Shown here piece after piece: positions 9,183 through 19,523 of a stretch of DNA of 64,000 nt (position 1 is the first letter of the stretch; every line of letters starts with the position of its first letter). The stretch is from JAFDBW01 sp963825575 (lineage in GTDB: Bacteria > Desulfobacterota > Desulfuromonadia > Desulfuromonadales > BM103): the NCBI GenBank assembly GCA_963825575.1, contig CAWGUB010000020.1:1-64000 (forward strand). The letters are read 5' to 3'. Both the position numbers and the translations under genes were made by a program. Under the pieces are notes generated by a model. That model searched no databases. It had not been told where the DNA came from and saw nothing but the letters and a program-made list of their open reading frames with translations.

Positions 9183-9695
9183 TCAGGGAACCTGGTAAGT
9201 ACCGGTCAGGTTCAGCGTTTGAGCGGTAACTGACTCTGCTCCCGCCTCCTTCTGGACAGTGACCGTCAACCAGGCGAATGACAAATCACCGCTGATCCCT
9301 TCAAGGTGATCAGTCCCGCCGACAATGCTTCCGGTTACCTGGTCGTCGGTCTGCATTCGATCGCTTTTCAGCGTAATGTAGATTTCCGGACCGTCGAGAT
9401 CCTTCCAGACGCAGCGGGCGGCCATGCCGGTCACGGTATCAGCGAAACCGACACAGGTTGACCAGTAATTCTTCTTCTTGCCAAGTTCTGTCCGCAGGCT
9501 CACGTGGCCGGAGATTTCGAACGTGTAGACTTTCCGATCTCCGAAAGGGAAAAGTTTCCTGGTCCCATTGGCAACCCAGGAACCTTCGAAGTCACCGACC
9601 TCGACGGCGTGACTCTCCGTTCCCGTGCCAGCCGCCAGGAGAAGAACTCCAAAAAGAATCCCCCAACAAAATTTCTTTGTAAATGTCGCGTTCAT
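9183..9695 (-). CDS. Secreted protein of unknown function (170 aa)
   Basis: I do not recognise the family. An N-terminal signal peptide (KKFCWGILFGVLLLAAGTGTESHA) is followed by a beta-rich stretch starting FEGSWVANGTRKLFPFGDRK, with a paired cysteine-containing region WSTCVGFADTVTGMAARCVW. The pattern (GTWVGNG..., ISGDLSFAW) suggests a small export-linked beta-barrel or lipocalin-like fold, but this is only an impression. GAGG lies upstream of the start. It sits between the dicarboxylate carrier and the aspartase on the same strand and may be cotranscribed with either. Confidence 0.7.
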   Translation of the reverse strand: MNATFTKKFCWGILFGVLLLAAGTGTESHAVEVGDFEGSWVANGTRKLFPFGDRKVYTFEISGHVSLRTELGKKKNYWSTCVGFADTVTGMAARCVWKDLDGPEIYITLKSDRMQTDDQVTGSIVGGTDHLEGISGDLSFAWLTVTVQKEAGAESVTAQTLNLTGTYQVP

Positions 9696-9809
9696 GCTTT
9701 CGTCCTCATTGGATGCGTGTCATTTGGTTATATTGCCCGGCAGTCTCATACCAAAGTGTTCAAGAGGAAGAGGCCTCCTGCCTTCTGATTTGCACGAAGT
9801 TCAACGAGA

Positions 9810-11671
<1,862 letters not shown>

Positions 11672-11820
11672 GAGCGTTCTCCTTGATTTTTTGGTGTTAT
11701 CAGCTTTGTAAAAGTCCAGGTTATTGATCACAGCGGCAAGACATTAGCCGTCGTTAATCATTATACACGGAGAAAGACGTTTGCATAGTTCTTCAGGTCA
11801 CTAATTTTTTTTGCAATGTA

Positions 11821-14271
11821 TCAGCCAGGAAGTGGCGGCTTTGGACTAACGGACGATAGTTCAGCTTTAACTGACTCGCTATTGGACTGTTGATCGGAGA
11901 TCAACTGGATTTTCAATGGACCTACTGCATCGAGGTGAACATCACGTTGGGGGAAGGCGATATTGATCCCGGCATCCCGGAAGAGCCGATCGATACGGTG
12001 ACGAAGATCGCTGGCGGTAACCCGGGCATCCAGCTTCTCGTTGACTTCAAGCCAGTAATAGACACCGAACAACAGGGCATCAGCGGCAAAATCCTCAAGC
12101 AGAACCACCGGACTGGGATCTTTGAGAACCAGTCCATGCTCATCCACGACCTGTTCGAGAATACGGAACACTTCCCGGGTCGGCGAGCCGTAAGCAGCCC
12201 CAACCTTGATACAGTAACGCACGAACTTGTCGGCGTGGGTCCGGTTGACGACGGTTTTTTCAAGAAGATGGCTGTTCGGGACCAGCAGATCGACACCGTC
12301 GAAGCGGCGAATAGTCGAACAGCGACCGCCGATTGCAGTAACACGCCCAAGGATATTGTCAATTTCCACCGCATCACCGACCTTGATCGGCTTCTCAAGC
12401 AGCAGGATCAGGCTGCTCATGAAGTTGTTGATCAGGTTCTGACCGCCGAAACCGACCCCGATGGCCAAAGCTCCGCCGAGGAAAGCAAAAGCAGTAAACG
12501 GTATCCTTACCAGCCCCAGCGCCACGACGATGACAATAAAGATGGCCAGGTATTGGCCGATTTTTTCAAACAGCAGGAGCAGGCTTCGATCGACATCCAG
12601 GCGTTGCTGGGCAAGGCGACTCAAAAGCTTCGCCAGCCTGCCGACCAGCCAGATGCCGACCGTCAGCAGCAACAGTCCATAAATCACCTTTTTCAGTGTG
12701 ACCGGGCGGCTGTCGCTGATGACTTTTCCGTCGGCGATAATGGTGTCGTCAACGGAAAAAATTTCATACTCCCAGATTGAGGAGAAGATCCGCAGGGAAG
12801 TAGCCAGAGAGATCTGCAAGCGTTCAACCAGTGACTGCCCCTGCTTTTTAATCGACATTTCGCTCATGAGACGATCGGTCAGAAAATCGATGGCCTCGAT
12901 ACTGGAATTCAATTGCTCCAAATCGTTGATGCGCTCCTGGTACGCATCTCGCTTGGCCTTCTCGTTCATGATGCCCGGCCGCTGTTCTGGCCAATTCTTC
13001 AGCGCTTCGTTCTGGGCCTGGATCTGGGTGCGAGTCAAAATAGCCCTGGATGTATAATAGTTTTTGATCTCGCGGGAGCGATTCTGCCAGACGTCCAGGT
13101 TTTTAATGGTTTCGGTGAGATCCTGCCCCTTTTCGAAGTTTTCGTAAACGCGAAACCTCTCCTGCCAGAGAATCGATTCCAGGCTGTTGATGACCAGCAG
13201 CAGTTTGTGCGTTTCTACCTGTTGAGATGCCGTGTCCGCCTCGATCTGGCGCAACTCGAAGAGCTGCCGGATGTGGATCTGGTTATTTCCTTCAACCGCA
13301 AGTTCTTTTTCCAGCTTTGCGCGGGCATTTCTCACCTGTTCCTGTGCCTGGCTGTTGTGGTGTTCTACCTCGTCGAGTTGTTTCTGGAGTTTTGTCCGCT
13401 GGCTGGCAATACCCTCCATCCGTTCCTCTAGGTCTTTGCGGGATAATTCTGTTTTGTTAAAGGTCCGCTTCAGTTTTTCATTCAGGAAATCAATCTCACG
13501 TTCTATGTGGGAGGCACGTTGCTTGTTGAGCTCCACCTTGGCAAGAGCCGCATGCAGTTTGGCCCCGGCCATCTCCTCTTCTATCTTTACGGAGTCCAGT
13601 AACCAGCGAAGACGGGGCTCCTCTTTTTCTCTTGCCTTCTCGAGGGCTTCGGCGGCCTTGCGAACCTTTGGCCCGGCCTGCTCGAAAGCTTTGCGGAAGC
13701 CCGCAATCTGATCACTCTCCAGGGTGGTTCGTGCCTGTTCTGTACTCAATTCCAGGGATTTTGAGCGGATCTCCGCAGCAAGCTGGTCAACAAGACCTAA
13801 CGGATAGGGTGCGTCAATACCGAAACCCGCCCAGCTCTGCATTTCGTTTTCCAGGTCGCGCTCGGCCTGTTGCGTCTTCTGCAGATTGTCCAAAGAGTTC
13901 AGCCACGTATTCAAGGCCACCATGGTCGTGAAGAGCTGGATTTGCCGCGCCGAGAGCTCTTCGAAGCTGGCATAGGATGGTGGATTTTTCCCCTCCAGAA
14001 CCGCACGGACTTCCTGATGATTGAGCTGTGTCTCTTTAAGCTGTTGCGTAATGGTGTTGCGCAGCGATGCGACATCGCGGTCGCGATTTACATCGTCTTG
14101 CGTAGCCGTTTGTGCACTGGGAGCCTGTCCCATAAGGCCGCCTGGCAACTGGGCTTGTGCCGGACAAACCAATAAGGCAAGAGAAACTAAACAGCAGAGA
14201 CCTATCCCCTTACCCCATACAGAGGTCTGTTCTCCAGTCACAAGCTGTCCTGCGCGAATGGCTTTGATCAT
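11821..14271 (-). CDS. Large MscS-family mechanosensitive channel with coiled-coil periplasmic region (about 816 aa)
   Basis: It probably opens under membrane tension to release solutes (MscK/YnaI-like large form). After a signal sequence (CLVSLALLVCPAQAQ) come some 400 residues of charged heptad-like coiled coil, then hydrophobic helices (KKVIYGLLLLTVGIWLVG; YLAIFIVIVVALGLVRI). The MscS core has the pore helix FLGGALAIGVGFGGQNLINN and the beta domain KPIKVGDAVEIDNILGRV near residue 625, followed by the C-terminal alpha/beta domain. The frame stays open further upstream to 14412, but that part overlaps a FadL remnant. I prefer 14271; 14298 or 14301 are alternatives, and none has a strong ribosome site. 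Confidence 0.88.
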   Translation of the reverse strand: MIKAIRAGQLVTGEQTSVWGKGIGLCCLVSLALLVCPAQAQLPGGLMGQAPSAQTATQDDVNRDRDVASLRNTITQQLKETQLNHQEVRAVLEGKNPPSYASFEELSARQIQLFTTMVALNTWLNSLDNLQKTQQAERDLENEMQSWAGFGIDAPYPLGLVDQLAAEIRSKSLELSTEQARTTLESDQIAGFRKAFEQAGPKVRKAAEALEKAREKEEPRLRWLLDSVKIEEEMAGAKLHAALAKVELNKQRASHIEREIDFLNEKLKRTFNKTELSRKDLEERMEGIASQRTKLQKQLDEVEHHNSQAQEQVRNARAKLEKELAVEGNNQIHIRQLFELRQIEADTASQQVETHKLLLVINSLESILWQERFRVYENFEKGQDLTETIKNLDVWQNRSREIKNYYTSRAILTRTQIQAQNEALKNWPEQRPGIMNEKAKRDAYQERINDLEQLNSSIEAIDFLTDRLMSEMSIKKQGQSLVERLQISLATSLRIFSSIWEYEIFSVDDTIIADGKVISDSRPVTLKKVIYGLLLLTVGIWLVGRLAKLLSRLAQQRLDVDRSLLLLFEKIGQYLAIFIVIVVALGLVRIPFTAFAFLGGALAIGVGFGGQNLINNFMSSLILLLEKPIKVGDAVEIDNILGRVTAIGGRCSTIRRFDGVDLLVPNSHLLEKTVVNRTHADKFVRYCIKVGAAYGSPTREVFRILEQVVDEHGLVLKDPSPVVLLEDFAADALLFGVYYWLEVNEKLDARVTASDLRHRIDRLFRDAGINIAFPQRDVHLDAVGPLKIQLISDQQSNSESVKAELSSVSPKPPLPG

Positions 14272-14374
14272 ATAGGTTGCTCTTTTTATGGTGTCCATCA
14301 TGATTTTTATTTGGCTGCCAGATTCCATTAAACTGTAAAAGGATTTGCTGATCAAAATCGCCGTTCTGCAGTCA

Positions 14375-14580
14375 GACAGACGAAATGGATCACCGTGCTT
14401 TCGCAGGTGCAAGAGACCCGGCCGGCCAGGTCTGAGCGCTTGCAGTCGATACCCAGGTCACCACCTCAAGCCAGTTCATAGGCTGCGCCGAGAGTCAGGC
14501 CCTTCGACCAACTGTAACGACCACCCAGACCAAAACGCCAGCTTCACCAACAGGAAGACCCGGGCCAGGGACGACCCCGC
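14375..14580 (-). pseudogene. Remnant of a FadL/OMPP1-type outer-membrane protein C-terminus
   Basis: The minus-strand translation gives LPVGEA, then after a frame change RFGLGGRYSWSKGLTLGAAY, ELA, an in-frame TGA at 14466-14468, GGDLGIDCKRSDLAGRVS. This order resembles the end of OMPP1/FadL long-chain fatty-acid porins. At least one frameshift and one stop interrupt it and the usual final beta-strand is lost. A GAAA-capped G/C hairpin (CCCCGCCG/CGGCGGGG) follows at about 14575-14594. No upstream part of the gene is present. Confidence 0.5.
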
Positions 14581-14629
14581 CGGAAACGGCGGGGTAGAAA
14601 CGGACGGTCTTGATCAATTTGCCGCAGCC

Positions 14630-15403
14630 TCAATATACTGCAGGGGCACTGCTGACAATGTAGACGACGGTGCCGCCCTGATTGCCACGGCTGTACCAGG
14701 TATCCGCACAACGGTAATAGTGGGTGCCGTTGACTATTACTGCCGTACTGGTGCAGGGAAGTGTCGTAACGTAAGTCGTTGAAGCCCCCACTGCAACCCC
14801 GACAGCAAACGCGGCACCGGTATTGCCATAACCATGATAATAGTGGTCATCCCACTCGTCCTCGGCAAAGTCCTGCCAGTCTTCACGAGCATCGTTACGA
14901 TGATCCTGCCAGTCCTCACGGTTCTCGTCCCGGTCGCCCTGCCTGTCGCCGGCATTTTCCTGGCGCTGGCCTTGTCGGTCACCGGCATTTTCCTGGCGTT
15001 GACCTTGCCCCTGGCTCGGCCGCTGGGCGGCAGTTTCTCTTGTGCCACCGGCCTGCGATGGCCGTTGCACTGCTCCGGCCTGCGATGGCCGTTGTACAGC
15101 TCCGGCCTGCGATGGCCGTTGTACAGCTCCGGCCTGCGATGGCCGTTGCACTGCTCCGGCCTGCGATGGCCGTTGCACTGCTCCCGCCTGACGGTTCATG
15201 GGCTGGGACGGACGCTGAGCCGCGGAACGGGAGGAAAAACCGCCACCACTCGCAGCGCCACCGCGCGAGAAGCCGCCGCCACCGCCTCGTCCACCGCCAC
15301 CGCCTCTTCCGCCGCCACGCGCTTCAGCTATGCTGATAAGGGTGGTCACAAACAGGAACATTATGCCGATAAACAGCACGAATACTGGAGATTTATGAGA
15401 CAT
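14630..15403 (-). CDS. Secreted low-complexity protein with nine-residue repeats (257 aa)
   Basis: Function unknown. A signal peptide (FIGIMFLFVTTLISIAEA) is followed by a Gly/Arg-rich stretch, then five perfect copies of AVQRPSQAG (about residues 73-117), a Gln/Asp/Arg-rich region with QRQENAGDRQG copies, and a hydrophobic Gly/Ala segment before a small C-terminal domain with VNGTHYYRCADTWY. The tail resembles short extracellular domains of periplasmic proteins with a YYxC...WY motif. Its ATG overlaps the stop of the upstream DUF2092 gene as TAATG, so translation is probably coupled and the two proteins likely act together at the cell envelope. Confidence 0.8.
   Translation of the reverse strand: MSHKSPVFVLFIGIMFLFVTTLISIAEARGGGRGGGGGRGGGGGFSRGGAASGGGFSSRSAAQRPSQPMNRQAGAVQRPSQAGAVQRPSQAGAVQRPSQAGAVQRPSQAGAVQRPSQAGGTRETAAQRPSQGQGQRQENAGDRQGQRQENAGDRQGDRDENREDWQDHRNDAREDWQDFAEDEWDDHYYHGYGNTGAAFAVGVAVGASTTYVTTLPCTSTAVIVNGTHYYRCADTWYSRGNQGGTVVYIVSSAPAVY
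15051..15185. repeat. 27-base tandem repeat, five copies, inside a gene
   Basis: Five head-to-tail 27-base units, each beginning GGCCTGCGATGGCCGTTG, differ only at a few positions (GCACTG versus GTACAG near the end). In the minus-strand gene they encode AVQRPSQAG. Near identity at the DNA level implies recent expansion and likely copy-number variation between strains. Confidence 0.95.
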
Positions 15404-16242
15404 TATTGGTCTCCTTTCTGCGCGGGCAAGGAGCCCTTCTGGCGTGCTCGGGCGATGAGCGGAATCTTCTCTGCATCGGCCGGCGGGGTAAAGGTGAAGC
15501 TGTCAGCAGCCACCTTGGGCGACAGGGACCATTCTGTGAAGTCGCCCCGGAACTGGGGCTGACCCGGCGCATTCATATAGGTGAGAACGATCCTGCGTGG
15601 CAACGGCTCATCGCCCTGTGCAACCCACAACTGCATATCGACACCCTCTGAGCGGATGGCCAGATGGTCGGTAACAACGTCGAAGAGGCTATTCTCCTCC
15701 ACGTAGCTGATTGCTGTGATCTTCTTGTCGAGCTGCTGGGCAAAACCGGTGTGGAGCAACCGGGCCATTGGCAAGGTAAACTGCAGGTCCCTGACCAGGT
15801 AGACCAGGATTTCATCCACCGTGCCAGGCTTTTCAACCTGCGTGTAGACATTGTCATCCGCCTTGAAAACAGTGACCCCCTTGGCGTCGAACACGATCAA
15901 AGCCTGCTCGCCATCACTGCGTTCCACTTCGACGCGCAGTCGGTCCGGTCGTTGCAGCAGGATTTGGCGTTTCTCACCGAACTCGATGTACTGGCCGTCC
16001 TCCTGAATCGCATCATAGCTACTGCGGAGAGTCATGCTGAAAGCCGGCGCCTTGGCGATAAACTCGGCCATCTTCATCAGGATCGCCCTGGCTTCCGGGT
16101 CCTGCTCTACAGGAGCTTCCTCAGCCGGGACCAGAGTGACACCAAACGTCAGGGCGATCACCAGCGCGGCACATATCGTCCACAAGGGCCTGATAAGCCT
16201 GAGATGAGTGATTCGTATCTTTGTTTTTTCATTCTTATGCAT
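15403..16242 (-). CDS. DUF2092 family periplasmic protein (279 aa)
   Basis: It has an N-terminal signal sequence (LWTICAALVIALTFGVTLVPA) and then the DUF2092 body: ARAILMKMAEFIAKAPAFSM, RPDRLRVEVERSDGEQALIV and VAADSFTFTPPADAEKI at the end. The fold is related to the LolA/LolB and outer-membrane lipoprotein-sorting group, which bind lipids, but the function of DUF2092 is not established. It is upstream of and translationally coupled to the repeat-rich secreted protein. Length is typical. Confidence 0.9.
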   Translation of the reverse strand: MHKNEKTKIRITHLRLIRPLWTICAALVIALTFGVTLVPAEEAPVEQDPEARAILMKMAEFIAKAPAFSMTLRSSYDAIQEDGQYIEFGEKRQILLQRPDRLRVEVERSDGEQALIVFDAKGVTVFKADDNVYTQVEKPGTVDEILVYLVRDLQFTLPMARLLHTGFAQQLDKKITAISYVEENSLFDVVTDHLAIRSEGVDMQLWVAQGDEPLPRRIVLTYMNAPGQPQFRGDFTEWSLSPKVAADSFTFTPPADAEKIPLIARARQKGSLPAQKGDQ

Positions 16243-16526
16243 TGTGATGGACCCTTTCCTTGATGGCGATGGTAGAGAATAGAGCGCAGAGATTGGACGT
16301 TGATGGAAACATTCTCTTTTTCAGACGCATCTGGTCCTGCTCCAATTCATCCAGGATGTTAAAATCTACAATTCTGACAAAAGGCTACCGTGATTTAATA
16401 TATTTACAAGGTGCATGCAGGGTAAAAAATCAATGGTTCTTGACGGGTTTGGCTGTTATGATCCGACGATTTATTCGATCTAGAGAGCAGATAAAAAATT
16501 TCAAACCCTTAAGTCAGATTTGCGCT

Positions 16527-17246
16527 ATGCACAAAACTACTCCCGTCACCAAGACAGAAAGATCTGCAGAAATTCTGCGTGACGGATCCAAAGCCGCCTG
16601 GCCGATCTGCCTCGGCTATTTCCCCATCGGCCTGGCACTGGGAGTCCTGGCCCAAAAAGCCGGGTTGCCGTGGTGGGCCATGGCGATGATGTCGGTCCTG
16701 GTGTTTGCCGGGAGCGCCCAATTTATCTGTGTCGCCATGATTGCCGCGGGAGCATCGACGCCGGCCATTATTCTGACCACATTCGTTATCAACCTTCGGC
16801 ATGTGCTCATGAGTTCGGCGCTTGCCGTTTACCTCCAGGGAATCCGCCGCAGGTTTCTGGCTCTCTATGCGTACGGCATCACTGATGAAAGTTTTGCCGT
16901 CAACCTGACGCGCTTCCGCGGGGGTGGATGGGACCGGTACCGGGCGTTGACCGTCAATCATCTGGCCAACAGCGTCTGGATTATGGCGACCGTTTGTGGA
17001 GCCCTGGTCGGCCAGTTTGTGCCCCAGGGGGCCTTCGGTATCGACTACGCCCTGACCGGCATGTTCATTTGCCTGCTGGTGTTCCAGCTGCAGGGGCGCA
17101 TCTATATATTGACGGGACTTCTCGCCGCGTTTATTTCCATCGTCTGGTACCTGCTGATCCCCGGAGACTCTTACATCGTCGGGTCTTCGATCTGCGCCGC
17201 GACAATCGGTTATCTGCTGAAAAGACGGCAAAGGAGGATCGGGTGA
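16527..17246 (+). CDS. azlC: AzlC family amino-acid exporter large subunit (239 aa)
   Basis: It is the large membrane subunit of an AzlCD-type exporter (branched-chain amino acids or analogues). Motifs: AAWPICLGYFPIGLALGVLA, VFAGSAQFICVAMIAAGAS, INLRHVLMSSALAVYL and YGITDESFAVNLTRF, all typical of AzlC, with five to seven hydrophobic segments. I start at the ATG of MHKTTPVTKTERS; the open frame extends to 16260 but that part has no coding character. It is followed by azlD with a four-base overlap. The region 16243-16526 must hold the promoter; no clear boxes were found. Confidence 0.92.
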   Translation: MHKTTPVTKTERSAEILRDGSKAAWPICLGYFPIGLALGVLAQKAGLPWWAMAMMSVLVFAGSAQFICVAMIAAGASTPAIILTTFVINLRHVLMSSALAVYLQGIRRRFLALYAYGITDESFAVNLTRFRGGGWDRYRALTVNHLANSVWIMATVCGALVGQFVPQGAFGIDYALTGMFICLLVFQLQGRIYILTGLLAAFISIVWYLLIPGDSYIVGSSICAATIGYLLKRRQRRIG

Positions 17247-17557
17247 CCTTCAACGACTACCTCTTGCTGTTTGGCGGCATGGGGCTGGTTACATACCTGC
17301 CGCGCGCCCTGCCCCTGCTCTACCTGGCGCACAGGAAAATGCCGCAGTGGCTGATCGACTGGCTGGACCTGATCCCGGTGGCGATCCTGAGCGCCCTGCT
17401 CGCCCCGTCGCTCTTTACCGACGCCGCTTCCCGCAGCATCGACTTCGGCAAACTGGAGCTGCTGGTGGCGATACCGACCCTGCTCTTTGCACTGAAGACC
17501 AGAAGCCTCGGTGGGACAGTTTTGGTGGGTATGCTGCTCTACTGGCTGGCGGGTTAA
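17243..17557 (+). CDS. azlD: AzlD family amino-acid exporter small subunit (104 aa)
   Basis: It is the small partner of AzlC in the inner membrane. The GTG start overlaps the azlC stop as GTGA and is preceded by AAAGGAGGA at good spacing, so translation is coupled. The sequence reads GGMGLVTYLPRALPLLYL, then helices DLIPVAILSALLAPSLF and LLVAIPTLLFAL, typical for AzlD in order and length. Confidence 0.92.
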   Translation: MTFNDYLLLFGGMGLVTYLPRALPLLYLAHRKMPQWLIDWLDLIPVAILSALLAPSLFTDAASRSIDFGKLELLVAIPTLLFALKTRSLGGTVLVGMLLYWLAG

Positions 17558-17561
17558 AGGC

Positions 17562-17824
17562 GGGGGCTAAATGCGGGGATTGGGGGCTGGGGATTGGGGG
17601 CTAAATGCGGGGGCTGGGGATTGGGGGCTGGCAAAACATTATATATTTAAGGTGTTGCCTGAACCTAACCCAGCCCCCAGTCCCCAGCCACTGCCTTAAA
17701 CCAGTCCCCAGCCTCTGCCTTAAACCAGTCCCCAGCCTCTGCCTTAAACCAGTCCCCTAGCCTCTGCCTTAAACCAGCCCCTAGCCTCTGCCTTAAACCA
17801 GCCCCCAGTCCCCAGCCGCCAGTC
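17562..17824. repeat. G-rich and C-rich tandem repeats between convergent genes
   Basis: Left part (17562-17630): several copies of GGGGATTGGGGGCTGG and GGGGGCTAAATGCGGGG. Right part (17662-17822): about six 24-base units around CAGTCCCCAGCCTCTGCC followed by TTAAAC. The arms are roughly complementary (GGGGCTGGGGACTGG-type against CCAGTCCCCAGCCCC), so the whole block could fold into a long hairpin between azlD and the dehydrogenase gene. The same vocabulary reappears at 63215-63255. Confidence 0.85.
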
Positions 17825-17828
17825 CCTG

Positions 17829-18590
17829 TCACTCACCCCTGTATACTGCAAGCGGGCCCCAAGCCTGGCAGACAGGCATCATTTCGATGCTGTTGATATT
17901 CAGGTGCGCCGGACGGTCGACAACCCAGGCAACGGCTTCGGCAATATCCATGGCGGACATCGGCTCTGCACCGTCGTAGACCTTGCCGGCGGCCGTATCG
18001 TTCCCCTTGAAGCGCACATTGGAGAATTCCGTCTCCGCCATGCCGGGCTGGATGCAGGTCACCCTCACCCGGGTGCCAAGCAGATCGGCACGCAGGTTGC
18101 GCGAAAACTGCGTGACAAAAGCCTTGGTGCCGCCATAGACGTTGCCTCCCGGATACGGCCACGCCCCGGCGGTTGAACTGATATTGACCACATGCCCGCG
18201 GTTGCGCTCCACCATTCCGGGGAGAATGCTGCGGGTACAGTACATCACCCCCTTGACGTTGGTGTCGACCATCACTTCCCAGTCTTCGATGTCAACCCGG
18301 TGCGAAGGCTCGAGGCCCAGGGCGAGGCCGGCATTGTTGACCAGGACATCAACTTCCCTGAACGCATCCGGCAGAGCAGCAACCGCTTTCTCCACCGCTG
18401 CCCGGTCACGGACATCAAGCTGTACAATGTGGACAGGGCACCTCTCTGAAAGCTCATTTTTTAACTGCTCTAGCTTTGCCAACCGCCTTGCCGTGAGGAT
18501 CAGCCGGTTGCCGGAAGAGGCAAAAATCCGTGCACAGGCTTCGCCGAAGCCTGATGACGCACCTGTAACCAGTATGGTTTGTCCAGTCAT
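17829..18590 (-). CDS. Short-chain dehydrogenase/reductase (253 aa)
   Basis: It is an NAD(P)-dependent oxidoreductase of the classical SDR family, closest by eye to the YdfG/serine-3-dehydrogenase group. It has the Rossmann motif TGASSGFGEACARIFA, NNAGLALG (the NNAG motif), catalytic Ser in NISSTAGAWPY, and YGGTKAFV, where Tyr and Lys form the YxxxK pair. The substrate is unknown. The stop of the selenoprotein gene is 13 bases upstream, so both are likely in one transcript. Confidence 0.93.
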   Translation of the reverse strand: MTGQTILVTGASSGFGEACARIFASSGNRLILTARRLAKLEQLKNELSERCPVHIVQLDVRDRAAVEKAVAALPDAFREVDVLVNNAGLALGLEPSHRVDIEDWEVMVDTNVKGVMYCTRSILPGMVERNRGHVVNISSTAGAWPYPGGNVYGGTKAFVTQFSRNLRADLLGTRVRVTCIQPGMAETEFSNVRFKGNDTAAGKVYDGAEPMSAMDIAEAVAWVVDRPAHLNINSIEMMPVCQAWGPLAVYRGE

Positions 18591-18603
18591 AAAAAACCTT
18601 TCT

Positions 18604-18837
18604 TTAACGGGAAGCGGAGACCTGCTTCACAACCTGCATTTCATCGGGGAATTCACCGGTCTGTTTCTTCGAGTAAACCAAATCGCCATCAACGACCACT
18701 TCAAAGACACCGCCTGAAGATCTGATCAACTCGACTTCGAGGCCACAATGTTTCTTCAGCAACGCCGCCAGACTGACGGCACGGGGTTCATAACCTCACA
18801 TGGTGCAGAATTCAATACTCGCTTTCATCGCTTTCAT
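18604..18837 (-). CDS. SelW/Rdx-type selenoprotein with in-frame TGA (77 aa)
   Basis: Translation from the ATG at 18837 gives MKAMKASIEFCTM, then TGA (18796-18798), then GYEPRAVSLAALLKKHCG and on to KQVSASR before TAA. Read as selenocysteine, the TGA makes C11-T-M-U14, the CxxU redox motif of Rdx/SelW/SelT/SelH proteins, at the usual place after the first beta-strand. Later SSGGVFEVVVDGDLVYSKK and GEFPDE are also classical SelW features. The start overlaps the upstream gene's stop as ATGA. Length is normal for bacterial SelW. The role is thiol redox chemistry, partner unknown. Standard gene callers will stop at the TGA and miss it. Confidence 0.87.
18764..18780 (-). promoter_or_regulatory. 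Candidate bacterial SECIS hairpin
   Basis: On the minus strand, 15 bases after the TGA, GCCGTC AGTCT GGCGGC can form a six-pair stem (one G-U) with an AGUCU loop. Bacterial SECIS elements lie directly 3' of the UGA inside the coding region and display G and U residues in the apical loop for SelB. Placement and size fit; the exact loop consensus cannot be verified by eye. Confidence 0.5.
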
Positions 18838-19121
18838 CCTTTGTCTGTCTGTTTTGTGTCGAGGGCCTGCTCAAGGCGCCGGATGGACCCTTCCAGGATG
18901 TCGTTGCTGACGCCCATGCCGATATAGCCTGTCTGCCCGTAGGTATCATAGAGGCAGACCTGTTCGATCAGGTCTTCGATTTCAGCTTGCAGGATCTCCT
19001 GCCCCTGCAAGCTGCAGGCGATCGTGAAGATCCGTTGCGCCAGAAAATCTGGTAAATCATCTACCAGCTGTGCCTGAATCGTGGCCGCACGCAGCTTGTC
19101 GAGAGACTCCATAGTGATCAT
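18834..19121 (-). CDS. Hypothetical protein upstream of the selenoprotein (95 aa)
   Basis: I do not recognise the family. It is a small soluble, acidic, mostly helical protein with SLDKLRAATIQAQLVDDLPD, a central IACSLQGQEILQAEIEDLIE and C-terminal ILEGSIRRLEQALDTKQ. It has two cysteines (in IACSL and EQVCLYD). Start could be 19121 or 19112 (MESLDKL); AGGG precedes both. Its TGA overlaps the selenoprotein ATG, so the two are translationally coupled and probably related in function. Confidence 0.65.
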   Translation of the reverse strand: MITMESLDKLRAATIQAQLVDDLPDFLAQRIFTIACSLQGQEILQAEIEDLIEQVCLYDTYGQTGYIGMGVSNDILEGSIRRLEQALDTKQTDKG

Positions 19122-19523
19122 CCCTGAACCGTAGTCTTCTGCAATTTATAGCATGCCGGGATCATCATGGAAATGGCGTCAGGCCATTTTCCAGTCAAAA
19201 ACAAATCTGTGCGATGCAATTAACTCGAATAGGCACAATAGAGATTGTGTCTCTTTTCAGGGGATGTAAGAATTTTCGATTTCAGATTATCTGAGCACGT
19301 CAGAACAATGATCAGGATATATAATGAGCTCTTCTTTGACTTCAGGCTATGAAAGGTTATAATTATCAGGAACTTAATTGTGTAGGTATCTCGGCTTCTC
19401 GAGGTTCGACGAATACAATCGTGGGCACCCGCAGGACAGAGGTGCTTTTTCACCTTCACAAAGAGCAGCGTGAACACCTACCAGTGTTAACGTTTCGTGA
19501 GCAGTTCGGAGAGGATCATAGTA
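19122..19523. other. Intergenic stretch with no recognised gene
   Basis: About 400 bases between divergently oriented small genes. Short frames exist on both strands but have no ribosome sites or family resemblance. It presumably contains promoters for both sides; I see no clear boxes. Confidence 0.4.

Noticed and set aside
15051..15185. Possible CRISPR array
   Set aside because: Units are contiguous 27-base repeats without spacers and lie inside a coding gene.
16260..16526. N-terminal extension of AzlC
   Set aside because: The extension has no coding character and AzlC proteins begin near MHKTTPV.
17662..17822. Possible CRISPR array
   Set aside because: The 24-base units are adjacent with no unique spacers, and no cas genes are present.
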